From assembly GCF_900112585.1 (NCBI RefSeq), contig NZ_FOLY01000001.1:186001-250000 (forward strand): DNA of 64,000 nucleotides. The letters are read 5' to 3'. Position 1 is the first letter of the stretch. Each line of letters begins with the position of its first letter. Below the pieces are notes generated by a model. It worked only from the letters and a program-made list of their open reading frames with translations. It ran no database searches and was not told the DNA's origin. Both the position numbers and the translations under genes were made by a program. The DNA comes from Kushneria avicenniae. GTDB lineage: Bacteria > Pseudomonadota > Gammaproteobacteria > Pseudomonadales > Halomonadaceae. Positions 53,570 to 63,417 of this stretch are shown here, piece after piece.

Positions 53570-54856
53570 CTACTCGTCGCCGACCACCAGCTTGCTTTCC
53601 TGCTGGTTGGCATAGATCAGCAATGGCTTGCTGTCGCCGTTGATGACGGTTTCATCAATCACCACCTTGACGACGTTCTCGGCGGATGGAATCTCATACA
53701 TGGTATCCAGCAGCACGGATTCCAGTATCGAGCGCAGGCCGCGAGCACCCGCTCTTCTGATGATGGCCTTGTTGGCCACCGCCTTGAGCGCATCCTCACG
53801 GAAATCCAGCTCAACACCTTCCATTTCGAAAAGACGAACGTACTGGCGGATCAGCGAGTTCTTGGGTTCGGTCAGAATCTGAATCAGTGCCTGCTCGTCC
53901 AGCTCATTGAGCGTGGCGATCACGGGCAGTCGACCCACGAATTCCGGAATCAGACCATATTTGACCAGATCCTCGGGCTCGACACCGGCGAGTATATCGC
54001 CAACGCCCTTGTTGGAATCCTTGCTTTTGACCACCGCATTAAAGCCGATGCCACCACGTTCGGCACGGTCACTGATCACCTTGTCCAGCCCGGCAAAGGC
54101 GCCACCCACGATAAACAGGATATTGCCGGTATCAACCTGCAAGAACTCCTGCTGTGGATGCTTGCGCCCACCCTGAGGCGGAACGGACGCCGTAGTCCCT
54201 TCGATCAGCTTGAGAAGCGCCTGCTGAACCCCCTCACCCGAGACATCACGAGTGATGGACGGATTGTCCGATTTACGGGAAATCTTATCGATTTCATCGA
54301 TATAGACAATACCACGCTGGGCCTTTTCTACATCGTAATCGCACTTTTGCAGAAGCTTCTGGATGATGTTTTCGACGTCTTCACCCACGTAACCTGCTTC
54401 TGTCAGCGTGGTAGCGTCGGCAATGGTAAAGGGAACGTTCAACAGACGAGCCATGGTTTCTGCAAGCAACGTCTTGCCGCTACCAGTCGGGCCGATCAGC
54501 AGAATGTTGCTCTTGCCAAGCTCGACGCGATCTTCACCTTTTTGCTGTCCCGTCCTCAGACGCTTGTAATGGTTGTAAACCGCAACGGACAGCACCATCT
54601 TGGCGCGATCCTGCCCGATGACATAGTCATCAAGCGTATTGCGAATTTCCCGCGGAGCAGGAAGACGCTCGTCGTCGGAAGACGCTTCGGACTCCACGAC
54701 CTCTTCGCGAATAATGTCGTTGCATAGATCAACACATTCATCGCAGATGTAAACAGAGGGTCCAGCGATCAGCTTGCGTACTTCATTCTGGTTCTTGCCA
54801 CAAAACGAGCAGTAAAGCAGCTTGCCGCCTTCGTCCTTGCCTTTGCCGTCAGCCAT
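53570..54856 (-). CDS. clpX: ClpXP protease ATPase subunit ClpX
   Basis: A 428-residue AAA+ unfoldase. The N-terminal zinc-binding domain has Cys pairs ([12 protein letters not shown], then [10 protein letters not shown], about 15-43). The ATPase domain has Walker [13 protein letters not shown] (about 121-132), Walker [12 protein letters not shown] and the pore loop GYVGEDV. It ends in the usual sensor 2 region ([11 protein letters not shown] type). The ATG at 54856 with AGAGGT upstream gives the family length; a longer frame adds nine unconserved residues. It follows clpP in the usual order. Confidence 0.96.
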   Translation of the reverse strand: MADGKGKDEGGKLLYCSFCGKNQNEVRKLIAGPSVYICDECVDLCNDIIREEVVESEASSDDERLPAPREIRNTLDDYVIGQDRAKMVLSVAVYNHYKRLRTGQQKGEDRVELGKSNILLIGPTGSGKTLLAETMARLLNVPFTIADATTLTEAGYVGEDVENIIQKLLQKCDYDVEKAQRGIVYIDEIDKISRKSDNPSITRDVSGEGVQQALLKLIEGTTASVPPQGGRKHPQQEFLQVDTGNILFIVGGAFAGLDKVISDRAERGGIGFNAVVKSKDSNKGVGDILAGVEPEDLVKYGLIPEFVGRLPVIATLNELDEQALIQILTEPKNSLIRQYVRLFEMEGVELDFREDALKAVANKAIIRRAGARGLRSILESVLLDTMYEIPSAENVVKVVIDETVINGDSKPLLIYANQQESKLVVGDE

Positions 54857-54922
54857 TCGCGTACCTCTTGAAGATGGCGGCACGCTAGCGCGCCATCATG
54901 GTCAGACTCTGAATCAACGCTA

Positions 54923-55543
54923 TCAGGATACCGGGCGATGCGCCAGCGTTGCGTCAATCAGTCCGTACTCGACGGCCTGCTCGCCATTCATGAAATTGTC
55001 GCGATCGGTATCGCGTGCAATCTTCTCGATATCCTGTCCGGTGTGATGCGCCAGAATTTCATTCAGGCGCTGTCGAATCGTCAGAATTTCGCGCGTATGA
55101 ATTTCGATGTCACTGGCCTGCCCCTGGAAGCCGCCCAGCGGCTGGTGAATCATCATGCGCGAGTGTGGCAGGCAGTAACGCTGGCCTTCTGCACCACCTG
55201 CCAGCAGCAATGCGCCCATGCTGGCAGCCTGACCGATACACACCGTTGACACATTGGGCTTGATAAACTGCATGGTATCGTAGATCGACATGCCGGCAGT
55301 CACTGCCCCACCCGGAGAGTTGATGTAGAGATGAATATCCTTGTCAGGATTCTCTGACTCCAGAAAGAGCAACTGTGCCACGATCAGGTTGGCGCTGTAG
55401 TCTTCGACCGGGCCAACGAGAAAGATGACACGTTCCTTGAGCAGACGTGAATAAATGTCGTAGGCCCGCTCGCCACGTGCGTTCTGCTCCACCACCATGG
55501 GGACCAGCCCACCAGCATTGGTAATATCAGACTCGCTTCTCAT
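54923..55543 (-). CDS. clpP: ATP-dependent Clp protease proteolytic subunit ClpP
   Basis: A 206-residue serine peptidase that forms the double-heptamer chamber for ClpX. The catalytic triad is visible: Ser109 in [10 protein letters not shown], His133 in MMIHQPLGG and an Asp near 182 (RDTDRDNFM). The N-terminal LVPMVVEQ and [15 protein letters not shown] are typical. It lies between tig and clpX, about 66 bases before clpX, so the two are probably co-transcribed. Confidence 0.96.
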   Translation of the reverse strand: MRSESDITNAGGLVPMVVEQNARGERAYDIYSRLLKERVIFLVGPVEDYSANLIVAQLLFLESENPDKDIHLYINSPGGAVTAGMSIYDTMQFIKPNVSTVCIGQAASMGALLLAGGAEGQRYCLPHSRMMIHQPLGGFQGQASDIEIHTREILTIRQRLNEILAHHTGQDIEKIARDTDRDNFMNGEQAVEYGLIDATLAHRPVS

Positions 55544-55576
55544 GTAGCAACCTTACAATAGTGTGGGCCAATGATA

Positions 55577-55598
55577 GAACCCGGCTTTCGCCGGGTTC
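55577..55598 (-). terminator. Terminator between tig and clpP
   Basis: A 9-bp stem, GAACCCGGC/GCCGGGTTC, with a four-base loop follows the tig stop on the minus strand. Only weak T richness follows, so part of the transcription may read into clpPX. Confidence 0.65.
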
Positions 55599-55634
55599 TG
55601 ACTGCCAGCCCTGGCATGGCTGTAATGCCAGCTA

Positions 55635-56981
55635 TCAGCCGGCCTGCTCTTCGGTTTCTTCGGCTTCTTCAGCGCCCTGCTGCTGCGCAGCCTGAAGGGC
55701 TTCCTGATAACTCATGGGCGTTTCAACGACGCTGGCCTTTCCCAGCAGCCCATCGATGGCCTTGCGCTCAAGCACAGCAGATTTCACCTGATTTTTCATC
55801 TGCTCATTGCCCATGTACTGCTCGACAACCTGTTCGGGCTGCTCGAACTGACCGGCCTGTTCTTCGATGAAGGCACGGATTTCAGCGTCGTCGGCGTCCA
55901 GCTCGAAATGGCTGACCACTTCTGCCAGCAGCAGACCCACCTCAACACGACCACGCGCCTGTTCGGCGAACAGTTCATCCGGCAGCTGGGAAACGTCAAA
56001 ATCGTCGCCCAGACCGAACTGCTGCGCTGCCTGACGCTTGAGCCCTTCAACTTCCTGAGAGATCAGAGCACTGGGGACAGAAACCTCGTTGCGCGCTTTC
56101 AGTGCATCGATCAGCTGCTGACGAACACGGTTGTCGATGGCGTTGTCCAGTTCACGCTGCATGTTACTGCGAATTTCAGTACGGAAACTGTCACTATCAC
56201 CGTCTTCAACACCAAAGCGCGACATGAATTCACTGTCGACTTCCGGCAGCTCCTGCGCCTGCACCTTGTGCATTGTCGTCTTGAAACGCGCTTCCTGACC
56301 GGCCAGATGCTCGGCCTGATAATCTTCCGGGAAGGTGACCGTGATTTCACGCTCTTCACCCGCCTGAACGCCCACGAGCTGCTCTTCAAAACCGGGGATG
56401 AAACTGTTGGAGCCCAGTACCAGCTGGTGACCTTCCGCACTACCGCCTTCAAAGGCTTCATCACCAAGATAGCCTTCAAAGTCGATGGTGACCTGGTCAC
56501 CGTCGGCTGCTGCACGCTCGACATCGTTCCACTGAGCATTCTGCTTGCGCAGCGTGTCGATCATTTCGTCGATATCGGCATCAGTGATCTCGGCCTGAGG
56601 GCGCTCGATCTGCTCGCCTTCCGGCAGCGTCAGCTCGATGGAGGGATATACCTCCAGAGTGGCGACAAATTCGAGATCCTTGCCGGCTTCATTGACGGTG
56701 GCTTCCAGCGAAGGATGACCGGCAGGATTCAGTTCGTTTTCGGTGATGGCACGCACATAGTGCTGACGCATCATTTCATCGACAACTTCGTTGCGGACAT
56801 CACGACCGAAACGCTGACGTACCACGCTCATGGGCACGCGTCCTGAACGGAAACCATCCAAGCGCACACGACGAGCGGTATCCTTGAGTCGCTCATCGAC
56901 GGTGTTGTCCACTTCTTGAGCCGGGACCTGGACGGTGACGCGACGCTCGATCGGTGAAGTCGTTTCGACTGAAACTGGCAT
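55635..56981 (-). CDS. tig: Trigger factor
   Basis: A 448-residue ribosome-bound chaperone with peptidyl-prolyl isomerase activity. The N-terminal ribosome-binding domain has the signature GFRSGRVPMSVVRQRFG (about 43-59). The FKBP-like domain spans about 150-245, with DQVTIDFEGYLGDEAF and GFEEQLVGVQAGEEREI. The helical C-terminal domain ends in a Glu-rich tail. The ATG at 56981 follows AGAGGATCATTC. The order tig-clpP-clpX-lon is the conserved proteostasis block. Confidence 0.96.
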   Translation of the reverse strand: MPVSVETTSPIERRVTVQVPAQEVDNTVDERLKDTARRVRLDGFRSGRVPMSVVRQRFGRDVRNEVVDEMMRQHYVRAITENELNPAGHPSLEATVNEAGKDLEFVATLEVYPSIELTLPEGEQIERPQAEITDADIDEMIDTLRKQNAQWNDVERAAADGDQVTIDFEGYLGDEAFEGGSAEGHQLVLGSNSFIPGFEEQLVGVQAGEEREITVTFPEDYQAEHLAGQEARFKTTMHKVQAQELPEVDSEFMSRFGVEDGDSDSFRTEIRSNMQRELDNAIDNRVRQQLIDALKARNEVSVPSALISQEVEGLKRQAAQQFGLGDDFDVSQLPDELFAEQARGRVEVGLLLAEVVSHFELDADDAEIRAFIEEQAGQFEQPEQVVEQYMGNEQMKNQVKSAVLERKAIDGLLGKASVVETPMSYQEALQAAQQQGAEEAEETEEQAG

Positions 56982-57205
56982 GAATGATCCTCTACCCACT
57001 CAGGTGGCGTGTTCAAAATAAAAAACTCAGGGGCGCAGATTCTAAGAACCCCGTTGGATACTGGCAAGCTCGAAGCCTTATCTGGCGCCGATTAATACGA
57101 TTTCAAGGGGAAAATCCGCATTTCTTCACCCTGAAGCATTACTCGCTCTATATGGGCACAATCTCTATATGGTCACGATGTCTGAAAGCAGATCGTGCGC
57201 ACAGC

Positions 57206-57237
57206 AAAAAGGGCAGCCCTTTCGGACTGCCCTTTTT
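57206..57237. terminator. Terminator of the tRNA-Pro/Arg/His transcript
   Basis: An 11-bp stem, AAAAAGGGCAG/CTGCCCTTTTT, lies about 37 bases after tRNA-His on the minus strand and gives a U tail in both directions. Confidence 0.88.
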
Positions 57238-57273
57238 GGCAGGGATACCGACTGCTGCCGATATCCGAAATAA

Positions 57274-57349
57274 TGGGGTGGATGATGGGGATCGAACCCA
57301 CGACCACCGGAGCCACAATCCGGGGCTCTACCACTGAGCTACACCCACC
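57274..57349 (-). tRNA. tRNA-His (GTG anticodon)
   Basis: A 76-nt cloverleaf on the minus strand. It has the extra 5' G of histidine tRNAs (GGTGGGTG), D-arm AGCTCAGTGGTAGAGC, anticodon stem CCGGA/TCCGG around TTGTGGC (anticodon GTG), T-arm GGGTTCGATCCC and encoded CCA. Confidence 0.96.
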
Positions 57350-57395
57350 ATTATTGCTGCTACAAAGCTTGTGCAAGGAATGCGCTTTAAAAGCT

Positions 57396-57472
57396 TGGCA
57401 CGCCCAGCAGGACTCGAACCTGCAACCTACGGCTTAGAAGGCCGTTGCTCTATCCGGTTGAGCTATGGGCGC
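57396..57472 (-). tRNA. tRNA-Arg (TCT anticodon)
   Basis: A 77-nt cloverleaf on the minus strand. The acceptor is GCGCCCA with 3' TGGGCGT, G discriminator and CCA. The anticodon stem ACGGC/GCCGT encloses CTTCTAA (anticodon TCT, reading AGA), and the T-arm is AGGTTCGAGTCCT. It lies between tRNA-Pro and tRNA-His on one transcript. Confidence 0.96.
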
Positions 57473-57537
57473 ATTCTATTGACCGTGGCTTTTGCTGTCA
57501 ACCCTTGATTGAAAAATCTTTATCACAATCAAGGAGT

Positions 57538-57614
57538 TGGTCGGGGTAGAGGGATTTGAACCCCCGACATCCTGCTCCCAAAGCAGGCGCGCTACCAGAC
57601 TGCGCTATACCCCG
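57538..57614 (-). tRNA. tRNA-Pro (TGG anticodon)
   Basis: A 77-nt cloverleaf on the minus strand. The acceptor is CGGGGTA with 3' TACCCCG, discriminator A and CCA. The anticodon stem CCTGC/GCAGG encloses TTTGGGA (anticodon TGG), and the T-arm is GGGTTCAAATCCC. It is the first tRNA of the Pro-Arg-His cluster. Confidence 0.96.
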
Positions 57615-57656
57615 AACGCCAGCACCTCTGCCGAGGCCGCTGCCAATGCGAGGCGC

Positions 57657-57684
57657 ATTTTAACTGATCATCGTTCGGGGTCAA
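57657..57684 (-). promoter_or_regulatory. Promoter of the tRNA-Pro/Arg/His cluster
   Basis: On the minus strand, TTGACC (57679-57684), a 16-base spacer and TAAAAT (57657-57662) are followed by GCGCC, a GC-rich discriminator typical of stringently controlled stable-RNA promoters. It lies about 43 bases before the tRNA-Pro 5' end. Confidence 0.75.
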
Positions 57685-57821
57685 GCATAACTTGTCACAT
57701 TGCCCTTCCGGCCTTTCTACGGTACTGAAATGAACATTGATTGACTGCATGCAGCGGGATGCGACAATTGCAGCCCTTAATGAGCGAAGCTCGCTTGAAT
57801 CGCTACCGGGACAGAATATAG

Positions 57822-58679
57822 ATGAGTGCACAGTTGATTGACGGCAAGGCTACGGCACAGAAGGTGCGTGACAAGGTTACCCGACAGGTAGCCGAGCGCC
57901 GCCAGGAAGGTAAAAGAGTGCCTGGACTGGCCGTGGTACTGGTAGGCGATGACGCTGCATCGGAAGTCTACGTACGCAACAAGCATCGCGCCTGCGAACA
58001 GGCCGGCATTCTTTCCTTCCAGCATCATTTACCAGCGGACACTACCCAGCAGGCGCTGCAAGACCTGATCGACCAGCTCAATGCTGACCAGAGCGTTGAC
58101 GGCATTCTGCTACAGCTCCCCCTGCCCGGCCATCTGGATGCACGCCCCCTGCTCGAGCGTATTCATCCGCACAAGGATATCGACGGATTTCATCCCTACA
58201 ATGTCGGACGCTTGGCGCAGCGCATGCCAACGCTCCGGCCCTGCACACCCATGGGGGTCATGACGCTCCTCGACGAACATCAGCTTGATGTGCGCGGCAT
58301 GACCGCCACCATTGTTGGCGCCTCTAACATCGTTGGTCGTCCGATGGCGCTCGAGCTTTTGCTGGCAGGCTGCACCATCACGGTATGCCATCGCTTTACG
58401 CGCGATCTTCAAAAACATGTCGAAGATGCCGAGCTTTTGATCGTGGCCGTGGGCAACCCGGGACTCATCAAAAGTGAATGGATTCGCCCCGGCGCAATCG
58501 TGATTGATGTCGGCATCAATCGAACTGCCGATGGCAAACTTGTCGGCGACCTGGAATTCGAGAGCGCCCGGGATCGAGCTTCCTACATTACACCAGTACC
58601 GGGCGGTGTAGGCCCGATGACCGTGGCATCACTGCTCGAAAATACGCTGACGGCTGCCGAGCTGCACGACCACGGTTGA
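57822..58679 (+). CDS. folD: Methylenetetrahydrofolate dehydrogenase/cyclohydrolase FolD
   Basis: A 285-residue bifunctional enzyme of one-carbon metabolism (NADP-dependent dehydrogenase and methenyl-THF cyclohydrolase). Family signatures are [20 protein letters not shown] (about 42-61), with the catalytic Tyr/Lys pair, [13 protein letters not shown], and [17 protein letters not shown] near the end; the NADP motif is [11 protein letters not shown]. It is divergent from the tRNA cluster. Confidence 0.96.
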   Translation: MSAQLIDGKATAQKVRDKVTRQVAERRQEGKRVPGLAVVLVGDDAASEVYVRNKHRACEQAGILSFQHHLPADTTQQALQDLIDQLNADQSVDGILLQLPLPGHLDARPLLERIHPHKDIDGFHPYNVGRLAQRMPTLRPCTPMGVMTLLDEHQLDVRGMTATIVGASNIVGRPMALELLLAGCTITVCHRFTRDLQKHVEDAELLIVAVGNPGLIKSEWIRPGAIVIDVGINRTADGKLVGDLEFESARDRASYITPVPGGVGPMTVASLLENTLTAAELHDHG

Positions 58680-58710
58680 AACCAGTTTTTAACAGCAGTT
58701 GCGATACGAC

Positions 58711-58735
58711 AAAGCCCCGCCATTGGCGGGGCTTT
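58711..58735. terminator. Terminator between folD and cysS
   Basis: An 11-bp stem, AAAGCCCCGCC/GGCGGGGCTTT, with a 3-base loop separates two convergent genes. Confidence 0.85.
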
Positions 58736-58769
58736 ATCAGCATTGCGTTTCAGGACAATCACGACGTGG

Positions 58770-60146
58770 TCAGCGGTTTTCACTGACCCAGGTCGTGCCT
58801 TCACGGCTATCCTTTAAAATGATGCCCTGCTCAGCCAGCGCATCTCGAATGCGATCGGCTTCCGCGAAGTCCTTGTTGCGTCGCGCAGCGTTTCTGGCCT
58901 CGATCTGACGGGCAATTTCCTCATCATTGATGCCTGAGGAAGCTCCCTTGAGAAACGTTTCTGGTGAACGCTCAAGTAGTCCCAGCAGATTACCGAGCCG
59001 AACAAGCTCATGCGCCAGGGCACCCGCATGCGCAGCATTCTCGCGGTGACGATTGATCTCCCGCACCAGCTCGAACATGACCGCCAGCGCCTCGGGCGTA
59101 TTGAAGTCATCATTCATGGCCCGGGTAAAGCGCTCTGCAAACTCGTCGCTGACCTCACCCTCGATGATCTCGACGTCTGCCAGCGCGTTATAAAAGCGCT
59201 CCAGCGAGCGTCTGGCATCCTTGAGTGTCTCCGGAGCGTAATTGATGGCGCTGCGGTAGTGACTGGCCACCAGAAGATAACGCACGACCTCCGGATCATG
59301 CGCTTTCAGGACGTCGCGTACCGTGAAGAAGTTGCCCAGTGACTTGGACATTTTCTCGTTATCGACGCGCAGCGCCCCGGCATGCATCCAGGTATTGACA
59401 TATTTCTGCCCCGTAGCGGCCTCACTCTGGGCAATTTCGTTTTCATGGTGCGGGAATGACAGGTCCGGACCGCCGCCATGAATATCAAACGTATCGCCCA
59501 GACAGCAGGTCGACATGGCCGAGCATTCGATATGCCAGCCCGGACGGCCCTCGCCCCACGGCGATGACCAGCTCTCCTCTTCCGGCCGCGCACGCTTCCA
59601 GAGCACGAAATCCAGCGGGTCTTCCTTGGCCTCATCAATATCGACGCGCGCACCGGAGCGCATGTCATCCGGATTGCGATTATTGAGCGCCCCGTAGCGC
59701 TCAAATCGTCGAACTCGATAGAAGACATCGCCGTTGTCGGCATGATAAGCATAGTCCCGCTCGATCAACGTCTCGATCATGGCAATGATGTCGCTGATAT
59801 GCGCCGTGGCGCGGGGTTCGCGGTCCGGCGGCAGTACGCCCAGCTGGCGCTCATCCTCGTGCATGGCATCGATCATGCGCTCGGTCAGATCGGCAATGGG
59901 CTCACCGTTGTCTCTGGCACGCACCAGAATCTTGTCATCAACGTCGGTGATGTTACGCACGTAAGTCAGCTGATAGCCGCTGGCGCGCAGCCAGCGAGCG
60001 ATGACATCAAAGGCCACGAGCATGCGCGCATGTCCCAGATGACAGTAGTCATATACCGTCATGCCGCAGACATACATGCGTATGCGACCGGCTTCCAGAG
60101 GAACAAAGGCTTCCTTCTGTCGTGTCAGGGTATTGTAGATCTGCAT
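58770..60146 (-). CDS. cysS: Cysteinyl-tRNA synthetase
   Basis: A 458-residue class I synthetase. MYVCGMTVYDYCHLGHAR (about 24-41) holds the HIGH-type motif HLGH (36-39) and the first zinc Cys; GWHIECSAMS and HHENEIAQSEA supply further zinc ligands. The KMSKS motif (EKMSKSLGNFFT) is at about 265. The C-terminal anticodon-binding region is helical. It lies 12 bases after glnS on the minus strand, so the two are probably co-transcribed. Confidence 0.97.
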   Translation of the reverse strand: MQIYNTLTRQKEAFVPLEAGRIRMYVCGMTVYDYCHLGHARMLVAFDVIARWLRASGYQLTYVRNITDVDDKILVRARDNGEPIADLTERMIDAMHEDERQLGVLPPDREPRATAHISDIIAMIETLIERDYAYHADNGDVFYRVRRFERYGALNNRNPDDMRSGARVDIDEAKEDPLDFVLWKRARPEEESWSSPWGEGRPGWHIECSAMSTCCLGDTFDIHGGGPDLSFPHHENEIAQSEAATGQKYVNTWMHAGALRVDNEKMSKSLGNFFTVRDVLKAHDPEVVRYLLVASHYRSAINYAPETLKDARRSLERFYNALADVEIIEGEVSDEFAERFTRAMNDDFNTPEALAVMFELVREINRHRENAAHAGALAHELVRLGNLLGLLERSPETFLKGASSGINDEEIARQIEARNAARRNKDFAEADRIRDALAEQGIILKDSREGTTWVSENR

Positions 60147-60158
60147 GTCCGCTCTTCC

Positions 60159-61838
60159 TTAACCGGCCTTGTTTTGCGCCCTGGCCCAGCCATCCTTCAG
60201 GCTGACCGTGCGGTTGAAGACCAGATGGCCGTCCCTGTGATCGTGACGGTCGGCGCAGAAATAGCCAACGCGCTCGAACTGGAAGCGCTGCTCGGCGCCA
60301 GCCTGTGCCAGCGAGGGCTCGGCAATGCCGTGAACGACCTCCAGCGACTGCGCGTTGAGATGCTCCAGAAAATCGACATCCTTGTCACGATCCGGCGCTT
60401 CGACCTGGAACAGGTTGTCGTAGTTGCGTACTTCAACGTCAACACCGTGACGGGCACTGACCCAGTGAATGACGCCCTTCACCTTGCGACCCTCGGGGTT
60501 CTGCCCCAGGGTCTCCAGATCGACACTGCAGTGCAGCGCCTCTATATCGCCCTGCTCGTTTTTGATCACTTCATCGCAGCGAATCACATAGGCATTGCGA
60601 AGACGTACTTCCTTGCCGGGCGCCAGACGAAAGAACTTTTTCGGCGGTTCCTCCATGAAATCTTCCTGATCAATCCAGATTTCGCGATTGAGCGGCAAAC
60701 GGCGTGTATCCATGTCTTCACGAGCAGGGTGCCCTGCCACTTCAAAGACCTCTTCGTGATCTTCAGGCAGATTGGTCAACACAACCTTGAGCGGTTTCAT
60801 GACACACATTGCACGGGGCGCATTGTCTTCAAGGTCCGAGCGAATGGCGTGATACAGCATCTGGATATCGACGACGCCGGCGGCGCGGGAAACGCCCACC
60901 ATGTCGCAGAATTTGCGAATGGAGGCCGGCGTATAGCCGCGACGACGCATGCCCGAGATGGTCGGCATCCGCGGATCGTCCCAACCGTCCACGATGTTCT
61001 GATCCACCAGTAATTTCAGCTTGCGTTTGGAGGTAACGGTATAATTCAGATTCAGACGCGCAAATTCGATCTGTCGCGGACGAGCCGGAACCGGCAAATT
61101 GTCAAGGAACCAGTTGTACAGCGGGCGATGATCCTCGAACTCGAGCGTACAGATGGAGTGTGTAATTCCTTCGATGGCATCGGACTGGCCATGCGTGAAG
61201 TCATAGGAAGGATAGATCTTCCACTTGTCGCCACTCTGATGGTGCGAGGCGTGCCGAATTCGATAAAGGGTCGGATCACGCAGATTGATGTTGGGAGAGG
61301 CCATGTCGATCCTGGCGCGAAGCACCTTTTCGCCTTCTGCGAATTCGCCATTTTTCATGGCTTCAAAAAGAGCCAGATTCTCTTCAACGCTGCGATCACG
61401 CCAGGGACTGGGACGACCAGGCTCGGTCAGCGTGCCCCGATACTCACGCATCTGTTCGGCGTTGAGATCATCGACATAGGCCAGACCGTCACGAATCAGC
61501 TGACAGGCCCACGCATGAAGCTGGTCGAAGTAGCTGGAGGCATAACGCACCTCACCGCTCCACTCAAAACCGAGCCACTCGATGTCTTCACGAATGGCAT
61601 CAATGTAGATCTGTTCTTCCTTTGCAGGATTGGTATCGTCAAAGCGCAGATGACACTGTCCTCCGAGCTGTTCGGCCAGGCCAAAATTGAGACATATCGA
61701 TTTGGCATGACCGATGTGCAAAAAGCCGTTGGGTTCGGGCGGAAAGCGCGTCACGATCGTATCAACGCGCCCCTGCTCGATCTCTTCACGAATCTGTGTA
61801 CGAATGAAATTCGGTGCGCTGGTACTTTCTGAGCTCAT
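60159..61838 (-). CDS. glnS: Glutaminyl-tRNA synthetase
   Basis: A 559-residue class I synthetase, close to the E. coli length. It has [20 protein letters not shown] with HIGH at 41-44, FDDTNPAKE, the KMSKS-equivalent [10 protein letters not shown] (about 267-276), and the C-terminal beta-barrel anticodon domain that begins after [14 protein letters not shown]. It is upstream of cysS on the same strand and divergent from ppiB. Confidence 0.97.
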   Translation of the reverse strand: MSSESTSAPNFIRTQIREEIEQGRVDTIVTRFPPEPNGFLHIGHAKSICLNFGLAEQLGGQCHLRFDDTNPAKEEQIYIDAIREDIEWLGFEWSGEVRYASSYFDQLHAWACQLIRDGLAYVDDLNAEQMREYRGTLTEPGRPSPWRDRSVEENLALFEAMKNGEFAEGEKVLRARIDMASPNINLRDPTLYRIRHASHHQSGDKWKIYPSYDFTHGQSDAIEGITHSICTLEFEDHRPLYNWFLDNLPVPARPRQIEFARLNLNYTVTSKRKLKLLVDQNIVDGWDDPRMPTISGMRRRGYTPASIRKFCDMVGVSRAAGVVDIQMLYHAIRSDLEDNAPRAMCVMKPLKVVLTNLPEDHEEVFEVAGHPAREDMDTRRLPLNREIWIDQEDFMEEPPKKFFRLAPGKEVRLRNAYVIRCDEVIKNEQGDIEALHCSVDLETLGQNPEGRKVKGVIHWVSARHGVDVEVRNYDNLFQVEAPDRDKDVDFLEHLNAQSLEVVHGIAEPSLAQAGAEQRFQFERVGYFCADRHDHRDGHLVFNRTVSLKDGWARAQNKAG

Positions 61839-62044
61839 GGGGCGTGATCAGGCCTTGTTGACAACGGATACCGACAGGCGCGGTTTCGCCTGTCCGGATA
61901 AAGTCGCTATTATAGCGTGAGCGCCCGGGACCATGCCACGCGGGTATCAGTACCGACGTCATGAGTGACCGGCAGCTCGGTGTGCGCTACGTTTCATGGC
62001 TTCTTTGAAGCCGTTCCATTGCTGTCCTTTCCAGAGAATCTTTC

Positions 62045-62542
62045 ATGATCATTCTTTCCACCAGCGCCGGCGATATCAAGATCGAACTCTTCCATGACGA
62101 GGCGCCCCAGACGGCCGCCAACTTTGAGCGCTACGTCAAGGAAGGTCATTACGACAACACCCTGCTTCACCGCGTCATCGACGGTTTCATGGTTCAGGGT
62201 GGCGGATTTGATACCGACTTTTCTCAAAAGCCCGTGCACGCTTCCATCGCCAATGAGGCCAACAACGGCCTCAAGAACAGCCGTGGCCACCTTGCCATGG
62301 CACGCACCGGCGACCCGCACTCGGCGACGGCACAGTTTTTCATCAATGTCGCTGACAACGACTTTCTGAACCACACCTCTCCCACTCCGCAGGGCTGGGG
62401 CTACTGTGTGTTTGGTCGAGTGGTTGAAGGCATGGACGTTGTCGACAGGATCAAGGGTGTGGCCACCACCCGTCGTCACGGGCACGCCGATGTTCCTGCC
62501 GAAGATGTTGTGCTCGAGTCGGCTCGCCTGGCCGATGCCTGA
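62045..62542 (+). CDS. ppiB: Cytoplasmic peptidyl-prolyl cis-trans isomerase B (cyclophilin)
   Basis: A 165-residue cyclophilin without a signal peptide, so cytoplasmic. The active-site region is [16 protein letters not shown] (about 40-55), then [20 protein letters not shown] and [16 protein letters not shown]. The order ppiB-lpxH next to cysS is conserved in gammaproteobacteria. Its start is about 200 bases from the divergent glnS. Confidence 0.95.
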   Translation: MIILSTSAGDIKIELFHDEAPQTAANFERYVKEGHYDNTLLHRVIDGFMVQGGGFDTDFSQKPVHASIANEANNGLKNSRGHLAMARTGDPHSATAQFFINVADNDFLNHTSPTPQGWGYCVFGRVVEGMDVVDRIKGVATTRRHGHADVPAEDVVLESARLADA

Positions 62543-62602
62543 TTGCCGAACAATGATGTTTCAGGCGCAGCGCCATGCTGCGCCCCTTTAGCAGGAGAGG
62601 TC

Positions 62603-63358
62603 ATGACGACACTGTTTATTGCCGATCTGCACTTGCAGCAGGATACCCCCGAGCTGACCCGGGCGTTCCTGAACTATCTGGAGTATCGCGCCCGGAGTGC
62701 TGATGCGCTCTATATCATGGGCGATCTGTTCGAAAGCTGGATCGGTGATGATGCCATCGGCGAGTTCGAGCAGGAAATCATTGATGCCCTGCGCCGCTTT
62801 AGTGCCAGTGGTAGACAGCTCTACATCATGCATGGCAATCGCGATTTCCTGCTGGGTGAACGCTTCGCCGAGCTCGCGGGTGCCATGTTGATTGATGATC
62901 CCGCCATCATGACCATCGGCAATGATACGCCGGTTCTTTTGATGCATGGCGACAGCCTCTGCACTCAGGACAACGAATACATGCAGTTTCGCGCCATGAC
63001 GCGCGACCCGCAATGGCAGCAAAAAACGCTGGCACTGCCGGTCAAGCAGCGCCGCCAGCTGGCAGACCGCATGCGAGAAGGTTCCGGCAGTGCCAACGGC
63101 AGCAAGTCTGATGAGATCATGGATGTCAGTCAGGACGCCGTGGAAAACATCATGCAGCAGTGCCACGTTCGCACGTTGATTCACGGCCACACGCATCGTC
63201 CTGATGTGCACGATTTCTGCCTGCAGGATGACGGCGTCGGCAAACGCTATGTACTGGGCGACTGGCAGGCGGGTCGCGACCGGGGCTGGGAAGTGCGTCT
63301 GGACGGCACGACTCTGACGCTGGAACATTTCAGCCTGTCGGAACTTTCTCACCACTGA
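62603..63358 (+). CDS. lpxH: UDP-2,3-diacylglucosamine diphosphatase LpxH
   Basis: A 251-residue calcineurin-like hydrolase that cleaves UDP-2,3-diacylglucosamine to lipid X in lipid A synthesis, at the inner face of the membrane. Metal motifs: FIADLHLQ (about 5-12), MGDLFESWIGDD, HGNRDFLLG, MHGDSLCTQD and the C-terminal IHGHTHRPDVH. The ATG at 62603 follows AGGAGAGGTC; the frame is open upstream but unconserved. It lies 60 bases after ppiB. Confidence 0.95.
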   Translation: MTTLFIADLHLQQDTPELTRAFLNYLEYRARSADALYIMGDLFESWIGDDAIGEFEQEIIDALRRFSASGRQLYIMHGNRDFLLGERFAELAGAMLIDDPAIMTIGNDTPVLLMHGDSLCTQDNEYMQFRAMTRDPQWQQKTLALPVKQRRQLADRMREGSGSANGSKSDEIMDVSQDAVENIMQQCHVRTLIHGHTHRPDVHDFCLQDDGVGKRYVLGDWQAGRDRGWEVRLDGTTLTLEHFSLSELSHH

Positions 63359-63366
63359 CGTGCTCT

Positions 63367-63387
63367 GACGCCCCGAGCCGGGGCGTC
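63367..63387. terminator. Terminator after lpxH
   Basis: A 9-bp stem, GACGCCCCG/CGGGGCGTC, with a 3-base loop lies eight bases after the lpxH stop, between convergent genes. CTTATAT follows. Confidence 0.75.
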
Positions 63388-63417
63388 CTTATATGGCGCC
63401 AGTTGCACCATTCGCTA

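Noticed and set aside
57274-57614. tRNA cluster as an integration site with a mobile element
   Set aside because: No integrase, no repeated tRNA 3' end and no foreign genes on either side.
59742-61013. 423-residue open frame antisense to cysS and glnS
   Set aside because: Lies entirely opposite two certain synthetase genes and spans their junction; a codon-bias shadow.
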